From Rhizaria sp. SCN 62-66 (Eukaryota > Rhizaria, unplaced): a stretch of DNA of 64,000 bases. The stretch spans positions 62,001 through 126,000 of the forward strand of contig MEDY01000013.1 in the NCBI GenBank assembly GCA_001724265.1. Direction: 5' to 3'. Both the position numbers and the translations under genes were made by a program. Positions 56,001 to 64,000 of this stretch are shown here, one piece after another. Under the pieces are notes generated by a model, which saw nothing but the letters and a program-made list of their open reading frames with translations, ran no database searches and had not been told where the DNA came from. The number at the start of each line of letters is the position of its first letter. The stretch's first letter is position 1.

Positions 56001-59000
56001 CGGTGCGCGTGCAGCGCGCGAGTGGAAAGGTGAGCGCAAACGCCGCGCGCGCGCCATGAACGCCATCCAGGCGCAACTGCGTGCTGCTGCTGGTCAAAGT
56101 CTCGATGATGATGATGATGACGAGGACGACGATGAGTCAAAGGCGGGGTATGCGCGGTCTAAAGGCGGCAGGCGTGGTCGCCGTGGGTCAAAGCCGGGCG
56201 CGCCTGCTGATTCTAACAGCGGACCAGTGAGCGACGCTGAAATGATGCGCAGGCTGCACATTCTTACCGGCTTTGACATCGAGCTCGCATTCGCCGCTCC
56301 CATCGACGATTACGACGAACAGCTCGCTCACATTCAGCAGCAAGATAGCACTGCTGATGGCGCTATAGCCTCCAGTGCAACGCGTCGTGTCGCGCCCTCG
56401 TCGCAGCTCCCGTGGCGGCTCCAGCCGGAGCTCGCCGGTGCCGCCGTCATCCGCCGCGGCTCCAACGCCACGCGCAGAGGCGGCGGTGCAGGCTCTCGCG
56501 CCAGTGGCAAAGGTAGCACAGAGGATTTGGAGTGGCTGGAAGCTCTCGCCCGCGGCTGGCGGCCAGAGGACGCTGCGGCGGATGTTGACGGCAGCGCGTG
56601 GGCCGCGGCGGTTGAGTCTGCGGCCGCAGATGCTGTGGGCGGCGGGCGACGGTGGACGCCGCGCGCGCTCGCAGCGCACTTGCGCTCTGTGTTCACGATC
56701 CCCAAACCCAGCAGTGACGGCACTGCAGTCGGTATTGAATCTGTCAATAACAGCGATGGACGCAATGGCAGAATTGCTGTGGGCGCTGGTGGTAACATCG
56801 ACGACCTGCTTTTTGGTGATGGTAAGGCCAGCAATGACGGCAGCAGCGCTGCTGGAGAGGGTGGCATCGAGAGCTCGGAGTCTGTTGCTTTGAAGCGGAG
56901 CTCAATGGTTCGCAACGACCCTCTGCTGCGCGAGCTTGCCAGTGGTCTCGGCGTCAACGCTGTCACCACGGGCTACAGCAGTACAAAATCACTAGGCGGC
57001 GCTCGCACCAACGGCGAAGGTGACGACGACGACGATGGGCCTGAGCTAGAAGGCGACTTCCTCCTCGCGCGCTCTGCGGCCCAACGCGCTGCCGCCCGAC
57101 GTGACCGTGAACTCTTCACCGCTGTTGTCGGCGACAGCGAACTGCGCGCGCTTTTAGCGCAAGTGCTGCAGGATGAACTGCAGCCGCAGTTGCTTGATGC
57201 GCCAATGATGGCCGCCTCCGCGACTGGCCATCCGCGCCACGCGCTCGGTGATGCAGACGCTGCCGCTGCGGACGGCGATGCAAGCGCCGCTGCTGGCGAG
57301 GCTGCGGTCGCGGTTGACGGCGACGGTGGCGACTTGACCGGCAACGGTGGCGCTCATAGCGGCGGCGCGCGCGGTCGGCGTCGGCGTGCGTTGGCAGCGA
57401 TGCGTCCACCCGGCGTCTCTGAGGAAGCATGGGAGGCATCGCTTGAGCAGTTGCTGTTCCTGCTCGAGGCCGCTGGCGCAGTCGAGCGCGACCCGAAGCA
57501 CAAGGGCTCTCTGCGCGCGCGAGACGGCGATGACGCTCTCGCCGCGACACTGCGCGCGGTGCTCGGTGGCTCCGAAGACGGTGATAACCACGACGGCGAC
57601 GAGAGCGACGACACAGCGATCCGCCGCCTGCTCTCTCTGGGCGACGGCAGCGATGACGAAGACGCCGTCGCTGCCGCTGCCGAGGGTGTGTTGCGCGGCG
57701 AAGGCGTCGAGGACCCCACAGTGCAGCTCGCCGTTGCTCTTGCGGCGGGACGCGGCGGGCGCGCAGTTGCGCTGCCGTTTTTTTCGCCGGACGCCGTTGT
57801 CGCGCTGATGAAGCTCGAGGGCGCCAGTCGTGCGACGGAAGACGACGCTGCCAACGCGCATCTCGCTGCAGCGCGCCACCGCATCTTGCGCTCTGTTGCT
57901 GCCGACGGAGCCACCGCAGCGGCGACAGCGCGTGCTTCAGTCGCGGACGGCTCCCCTGTTCAGTCCACGCAGCCGCCTCTTATGAAGCGCGGCTCGATCG
58001 CAGCTGCGTCTGCGTTTGTGCTTAGCAATGACTCGTCCCAATCGCAAGCTGCGCTCAGCTTGTCCCGCCGCGCCTCCATCGCCATGCTCGATAGCATCGC
58101 CCACAGTGAGGCCGATGAAGCCTACCCCGCAACGCACTACGCCAGCGGCTTCTTTACCACGCCACCGCGCGGAACCTGTGCCACAGGTGTTGATTCACCG
58201 TCACTGGCGACGCCACTTGGCTTTGCTGACGGCGCGCGGATGAAGACGTCTGTGGTTCCTGTGCGTGATAAGCGTGGTCGCGTCGTCGCGACTGTCGGCA
58301 AAGCTGCTGTCGCGCGTCGCCTGCTCGGCACGGTTGACTGGGCCGCCGCTTCCCCCGCAGACACAGCCGCGGTGGCACTCGGCAAGCGTGCGCGCGCGAC
58401 GATTCCGGCCGTGACTCTGGCCCGCGCTGCACTGCAAGACGTGCGTGCCGCCGAAGCGGCGGGGCCCGAAAAGCCTGCCGACACCGCGCGCAAACTGCTC
58501 ACTCCGTGGCGCGGTGCAGGCATGCACCGCGCACCCGCGGCAATTGTCCCCGGTCGCGTCCCGCTCGACGGCGTCCGTGAGGCGCTACACGCCCGCGGCG
58601 GCGCCTCTGCGCTTGCCGCAGTCGCGGCCGCCGCCGTGGAGGAGCATCTGCTGCAGTCCAACTGCGTCAACCCGCCGCTTGCGTCCGGCAACGGCGGCGG
58701 CGGCGGCGGCGGCAGCGGCAACGACGCGCTCGTGAGCCTCGCCACCGGCGCGCCGCGTGCGATGGCTGTCTCCGCCGTTGCGCAGACGTCGAGCGCCGCC
58801 GCGCGGATCACCGCCGCGGTGCGCGACTACCGCCGACAGTGGCGCCAGTCCGCCGCCGAGGAAGCGTGGCGCGCGCGGCGGGCCCGCGCGGCCGCGATCC
58901 GCCGCCGTCGCTCGCGCGCGCGCCGGGAAGCTGGGCTGCTGTGGGAGCCCAAGGAGGCGTATCCGCCGCTATGGAAGCCGCGCACGCAGAACCAGCATGC

Positions 59001-61254
59001 GCCAACACCGGGGCAGCTTGTCGAGGCGCAGATTATGCTCGAAGCGATCACGGTCGCGCGCACACTGGCCGGACTGCGGCGCGCTGCGGCGGCGCGTGCG
59101 GCGGCGCGGAGGCGCGAGCGCGTAGCCGCGGCGGGCGGGCTGCTCTCTCCGTCGGGCTCACAGGCGCTGCTGCTGCCCGCTTCAGTCGGTGACTTTGCGT
59201 CGAGCCGGCGTGCGAGCGTGTTTATGACGCCGTCACCGCCGCTGCCGCATCAACTTGGCTTGCCGCTGTCGCCAGTCGCCGCAAGCGAGAGCACGTCATC
59301 GCCGCAACGGTCGCTGCAGTACCGGCACGCGCGTTCGCCATCTGCCTCTGGTGACGCGGCCCTGTCACCCTCCCACGCTGCTGGCGCAATTACGGGCCCC
59401 GGGCAACGCAGGCACGCGCGTACGCTGTCCGCGTTTGGTGGTGACGCACCGATTCCGCAGCTTCCTGCTTCGCTATCACTCTCGGCGGCGCCGGCTCACG
59501 ACGCCGCTAACGCTGAAACTACCGTCACCGCTTTACCTGCTGCTGCGGCGTCGGCACAGGAGCCTCGCGTTCTTGGCCCTGCGCTGCGCGCTGTGTTATT
59601 GGCCGCGCTCAAAGCTGCACATGGCGCAGATGTTGTGCTGCCTGGTGAAACAGTTGCTGCACCAGCGCCTGTGACTGCCGAGGTCGTTGCCGCTGCTCCC
59701 GATTCTGATGCTGCTGTCGAGAGTGTTCACCCTTCTAATGCTTCTACTGCAGCGCCGGAGCCGGTGCGCGATGGCGGTGGCGGCGATGGCGACACCGATG
59801 ACGACGATAACTTCAAAGACACTATCGATGCGGAGTCCGGTGATGATCACATGCGGTTTTTTGCGTCTGTGCGACTGACACGCACGACTGATGATGCTAA
59901 AGACCCTGCTGATCCGTTTCTCGCGAATGCCGGTGCGTGTGGTCTTGACGAGCCCACTGGTGAGGCTGCAGACGGTCTGAACGAGTTGGGCACTGACGAT
60001 GCCGAAGCGACCACTGACTCAAACGACAAAACGGATAATGGCGCCGCTCAATCCGCTGAAACCACGGAGACAGCTGCCGAGCGCCTGCGCGCTCGCGTCC
60101 CCGCTACGGGCGTTGTCGTGAGCACGCTTGAAGACCTCGACGCGGTCGACGCAAGTTTCACCGCCGCTGCGCTGCAGACGCTCGCAAAGCCGGCTGTGTA
60201 TCTCGCCGCGCCAACGACAGCGCCGGGCCTTGTCTCCGCAGGACCTGGCGAGCGCATGCGCATCTACTCGAACGTTGGGCCTCAGTTCCGTCGTCCGCCC
60301 AGTGCCGGCGCCGCTTTGCGTGGGGAGAGTGCGGCTGCGATCGACGCTGCTGTCGCGCGTGCTCAGCAACAGCTTGCGACGCCGTTATGCAATCCAGCTG
60401 TTGCGGCGGCTGCGGATGTAACAACGAGCGGTGGCGGTGCGCTGTACCGCGCTCCCACAGCCCGCGTCTTGCCAGTGATGTTTACCCCAATCCGCCAACG
60501 CACGGCACGTGCTATTGACGTCGCCGCAGAAGATGTCAAGTCGCAGCCTGACCCAGACGCACCGCGCTACATGCGTCCCGTGTCGCACCGCGAGCAGCGT
60601 GCTCCGCTGTCAACCACTACGGCCGCGACCGCAGCGCTGTTGACACTGGTCACGTCCGCGCCAGTGCGCGCTGACGCTCTCGCAGACCCACGCGCACCAT
60701 CGCGGTCGCGCCGCGGTGACGCTAGCCCTCTGGTGTTTGTGGGCGGCGCCTCCGTACGCTTGGCGAACTACAGTGGCGGCAGCAATGCCGGTAGCGGCGC
60801 AGTGCAGACTGGTTTTTCAATGGGTCCCGCAGCGTCCCCGCGTGGAGCACAGTGGCCAGAGCTTATCGCGACGACTGCTGGCGCCGTAGTCACCACAATG
60901 CGCGCCCACGAACCGCGCACTCGCATCCCTGTCACAACTGGTCTTGCCTCGGGCGGGCGCACGGCTGCAGCGTCGGCGGCACGTGTTTCTGGCGCGAGTC
61001 GCACCGTCGACGTGCTGGCCGCTGCGCTTGTGCAGCGTGCCGACGGCAGTGAAGACCCGCACGCAGCCGCGGTTGCGGCAGACGCGGCTGGAACCGGAAT
61101 CCTGTCCGGAGACACGTTGGGTGCAGCGGTGGCAGTGCGTGAGGGCGGCATTACTTCGCTTTCGTCAGGGAGTGTGACCGCGCGCATGGCGGTGTTAAGC
61201 AATAAGCAGCGATATGTGCTCACGTCAAAGCCTTTGAACAAATTTACAGAATGA
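50081..61254 (+). CDS. Very large protein of unknown function (3,684 residues) with an in-frame UAG
   Basis: Exon 1 is 50081-52612, the intron 52613-52731 (GTACGT...ATATAG), and exon 2 52732-61254 (TGA). The frame is continuous from ATG 50081 only if UAG at 51785-51787 (codon 569) is sense. I do not recognise the family. The protein is Ala-, Arg-, Ser- and Asp-rich with many charged helical stretches likely to form coiled coils: one just after the UAG (RRHQAQWELRQRLD), one at residues about 1335-1375, another at about 1625-1690, and a basic one near 2870-2980 (about 58800-59140). Stretches between, such as QTFTFGDPYGARAAREW (about 55974-56024) and PPGVSEEAWEASLEQLLFLL (about 57408-57467), look more ordered and may be conserved cores. 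No signal peptide or membrane segment. A structural or scaffold role is a guess. Confidence 0.85.
51785..51787 (+). other. In-frame UAG read as sense, codon 569 of the 3,684-residue protein
   Basis: The context is DMRASLD-UAG-SAAARRRARRHQ. The same frame continues without any other stop for over 800 bases to the splice donor at 52613. Flanking DNA is very GC-rich and unlike the introns of this window. Confidence 0.88.
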
Positions 61255-61520
61255 TTAGCAACAATGTGTCATGGATGGGACCGAAAGGTGGAGTCGCTTT
61301 GGACACGAGCATCAAGTTTAAAACGATTTTTTCAAACCTCGTCTCTACCAATGATGAGATCAAATGTGTAGATCGTATGTATTACTATAGTAGGTTAAAA
61401 TGTGTTGACATAACATAAAGCATTGTGTCTGTGTGTGAACATAGCGACAAAATAAAATATCAAATGACTTTACCTCAAACATGCATCGCAGCATAGTGCC
61501 GGACGTAAATGCGGGAACCA

Positions 61521-64000
61521 TTACATGAACTTCATCATCAGTGACCCGACAATAGAGTCTAGCGGTGTAGCGACCTCATCAAGTTTGCCATCAGTGTAAT
61601 GAACAAGCGTCAATGGCACATTAAGTGATTCTACCAAGAAAACGCCTTGCTTGACACCGTGCACCCAAGTCCCAGACATCTTCCTGCCAGCCTCGCTGAA
61701 CCATTGCGTCCCGTGTCCGTGCCTAAGTCCGTCAAGCATCTCGACCTTGTACGACGTGCGACCGCCCGCGCTCCACTGCGTCTTTGTTGGGCACGTGCGT
61801 AGTGCCCTGTACGCGCCGTACTCTGCTGTGTAGGCCGATAGTAGCCCATTCCGAGACTTGATCCTCACTTCTTTCTCCCAGCAAATCCTTGCGTTCTCAC
61901 GCGCTTCACGCTGGTCATAACAATCTTGCTCGCGGGCAGCTTGCGCAGACAACTTGTTAGCCTTTGCCTGGAGCTTCGCCGCGCGTTTCAACGCTTCACG
62001 CTCACGCGGAATATCCTCAGCACAAGTGCGGAACGGCCATGGGAATGAAGTGTCAGTGTCGCGGTCGCGGTCAACAATGGAGCTGTAGAGTTGTTGTTGC
62101 CTGCAAACTTCAGCGAATGAACTCCTCTCAATTGGAAATATCCGACGCATCAAAGTGAATGCAAGTGATGCGTACTTGGGATCCGTGTATCGATCGTTCT
62201 CGGCAGCGAGCAGGATGCGATGAAGGTCAGTCAAACCCTTGGCGTTTAGTTGTTGAGCTAACACCGAAGGCTTCGTGGGCCCTGCAAAGTCAGCCCCGCT
62301 GCCATTTGCAGCGCCGGGAATAGCTGCTGGCTCCGCAAAAACATCAGTTCCTTCATCGCGAGCAACCACGCTGTCGCACAAGCCGTCGACATCAAAGACG
62401 GAGGCATCAGAGGAGTCACAAGCTTCACCCTTCGCAGCAGATGCCACCTTATTTTCGTCATCATCCTCTGCAACACGCTCATTGGCATCAGTAACGTTTG
62501 CAGCGCAATTATTATTTGTGGGAATACCACGCGCATCAGCCGTCATCGTGTCAGTAGCAGCGGTAATGTCCGTGGTGGCAGCATCATTTTCAGCAACAGC
62601 AGCCATAGCACCTGTATCAGCACCTGCCAATGTGGCATCAACGGCACTAGCAGAGGCATCGGAAAACTCTGTATCCGCATTCGCCGCGGCAGCGGCGGAT
62701 GCAGGGGCGCTATTGGTGATCACAGTGACATCAACGACACTCTTGGTGGTGTCCTCAATAGTTTCCGTAGTGGTCTCATCTGCATTTGCATCTGCGTCAG
62801 CGAGATGCCTGGCGGCATCAGATGCAGTGGTGCTATTAGCTGCCGCGGCAACAGTGAGAGGCTTCGTACCGTCGTCGGCGACTTTCACGGCAGTGCTGGC
62901 CGTGGTTTTGGTAACAGTCTCTTCAGGTGTCCACAACGCGGAATAGTGTTCAAACATCTGTTCCGCCTCAGCCGCAGCATGCGTGCAGAGGTCTCGGATT
63001 GTCTGCTGTGACATTTCAAAACCAAGCAATAGGATGTCATGCAACAGCACAATTAGGCTGTCTAAGTCCCACGCAGGCGGGTCGGCCTGCGAGGCTCCCA
63101 GTGCCCACAACATGCCTGGCAAGGTCTCGAGTAAAAGGTACATATCCTTAGCGCCAGTATAAGCCAGCTCGTGCTTGATCTGAGATGATAGGCCCTGGGA
63201 CATCGTGCCTAGAGACAGAATCACCCTCTCTTCGTGAGCGAGCGACTTCGCTTGGTCAGCTAGTACAAGGTTCTTTGTCGGAATAGTACCTACCTTAAGG
63301 CTATCATTAAACTTCCGATACAGGTTCAAGTAGAGCATCCGAATCGCAGCGAACTCGCGCGCGTTGAGACATGGGACAAAACGGATTCGGTACCACAGAC
63401 GCAGTCGTGCCATGAAACACGCGTCTATCGCTGCATTACTGCGCAAAGACGCGCTAGACACGGCTTCGAGTGGCATCCATTCTAAAACGGCTTTGTCAGA
63501 TGCATCTAACTCTGCCTGTGAGCCGACAGGATACGGTGGAGTCGAGATATTCAACCACGCGTAAGATATAGAATTAATCAAAGGTTTTGTTAGTGCAGCA
63601 ATGCTTTTGGGTATGGCAATCTTGTGGGAAAAGCCGTAATGATCCGAGTATTCAGCTTGCAGAGCGACTTCACGTGCAAGCACACGACCAAGATCATCCA
63701 GAAAAGCATCGAGAGGCCTTCCACCGTCGAAAACTCCGGTGGATACGCCACCACTTATCACACTCATCACTTTGAAAAATTTCTCACCGAGATAAGTATG
63801 CGCCCCGGTCGCGGATAGCAGCACACCAAGCAGAGCATGCTCAAGAAGCGGGTGTGTCACCAGCGCCAATGCCATCTCCAAGATCTCTTGGTGAAACGTG
63901 CGCTCGGCATCCGTCATTGCACGCTTGCCAAACCGCTTTGTGACCCACGTCTCTGTTGCTAGTTGGAAGCCCGGGATGCGATTCAGGACATTTGCAAATG
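61521..64000 (-). CDS. MORN-repeat-containing protein, 5' end outside the window
   Basis: Frame ends in TAA at 61521 and is still open at the window's right edge, so the N-terminus is missing; the ATG at 63917 is probably internal, because coding-like sequence (NRIPGFQLATETWVTKRFG) continues upstream of it. At least 826 residues. The C-terminal ~75 residues hold MORN-like repeats (DGLRHGHGTQWFSEAGRKMSGTWVHGVKQGVF, seen in two parts), which in other proteins bind membranes or act as scaffolds. The middle (about 62300-62940) is Ala/Thr/Asp-rich low complexity. The N-terminal ~320 residues look helical and well ordered but match no family I know. Two genes converge here, 266 bases apart. Confidence 0.8.
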   Translation of the reverse strand, partial: FANVLNRIPGFQLATETWVTKRFGKRAMTDAERTFHQEILEMALALVTHPLLEHALLGVLLSATGAHTYLGEKFFKVMSVISGGVSTGVFDGGRPLDAFLDDLGRVLAREVALQAEYSDHYGFSHKIAIPKSIAALTKPLINSISYAWLNISTPPYPVGSQAELDASDKAVLEWMPLEAVSSASLRSNAAIDACFMARLRLWYRIRFVPCLNAREFAAIRMLYLNLYRKFNDSLKVGTIPTKNLVLADQAKSLAHEERVILSLGTMSQGLSSQIKHELAYTGAKDMYLLLETLPGMLWALGASQADPPAWDLDSLIVLLHDILLLGFEMSQQTIRDLCTHAAAEAEQMFEHYSALWTPEETVTKTTASTAVKVADDGTKPLTVAAAANSTTASDAARHLADADANADETTTETIEDTTKSVVDVTVITNSAPASAAAAANADTEFSDASASAVDATLAGADTGAMAAVAENDAATTDITAATDTMTADARGIPTNNNCAANVTDANERVAEDDDENKVASAAKGEACDSSDASVFDVDGLCDSVVARDEGTDVFAEPAAIPGAANGSGADFAGPTKPSVLAQQLNAKGLTDLHRILLAAENDRYTDPKYASLAFTLMRRIFPIERSSFAEVCRQQQLYSSIVDRDRDTDTSFPWPFRTCAEDIPREREALKRAAKLQAKANKLSAQAAREQDCYDQREARENARICWEKEVRIKSRNGLLSAYTAEYGAYRALRTCPTKTQWSAGGRTSYKVEMLDGLRHGHGTQWFSEAGRKMSGTWVHGVKQGVFLVESLNVPLTLVHYTDGKLDEVATPLDSIVGSLMMKFM

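Noticed and set aside
63915-63917. ATG 63917 as the true start of the MORN gene
   Set aside because: The frame stays open to the window edge with protein-like sequence upstream, so the real start is likely outside the window.

Overview
The window is nuclear DNA of an unidentified eukaryotic microbe (a protist). The evidence is spliceosomal introns, a secretory pathway gene set (ALG12, VPS10/sortilin, signal-peptide hydrolases), ubiquitin-pathway genes and a DYRK kinase. Coding DNA is very GC-rich and full of Ala/Ser/Asn/Gln/Gly runs. Introns and intergenic DNA are AT-rich, so genes stand out clearly. I cannot name the lineage.

Layout: insulysin-type M16 peptidase, 3' part only (1-2748, +); DYRK-family kinase with a glutamine/asparagine-rich tail (3251-7148, -); a single-exon giant F-box/WD40 protein of about 5,800 residues (7765-25158, -); a secreted calcineurin-like metallophosphatase (25925-28563, +); an unusually long AT-rich gap (28564-30898); a single-pass membrane protein with IPT/TIG domains (30899-35356, -); a 91-codon oxidoreductase-like (OXLD1-type) gene (36433-36708, -); an ALG12-type mannosyltransferase (36925-39870, -); a C69 dipeptidase (40157-43213, -); a VPS10/sortilin receptor (44184-47947, +); a UBE2D/E ubiquitin-conjugating enzyme (48721-49693, -); a 3,684-residue protein of unknown function (50081-61254, +); and a MORN-repeat protein running off the right end (61521-64000, -). 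No tRNA, rRNA, transposon or CRISPR array was recognised.

The most important observation concerns the genetic code. Five in-frame UAG codons interrupt otherwise continuous reading frames: three near the start of the giant F-box gene, one in the 3,684-residue gene and one inside the conserved motif of the OXLD1-type gene. The frame continues in coding-like sequence after each, with no intron-like DNA nearby. All twelve recognised genes end in UAA (7) or UGA (5), none in UAG. The simplest reading is that UAG is a sense codon here and UAA/UGA are the stops. The OXLD1-type motif suggests an acidic or amide residue (Glu or Gln) at UAG, but one site cannot settle it. A standard-code annotation would truncate or split these three genes.

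Splicing also looks distinctive. Of 15 introns I could place, 8 begin GTACGT, all have G at +5, none has A at +4, and one uses a GC donor. Many genes belong to secretion, glycosylation and protein turnover, but the gene order shows no operon-like logic.
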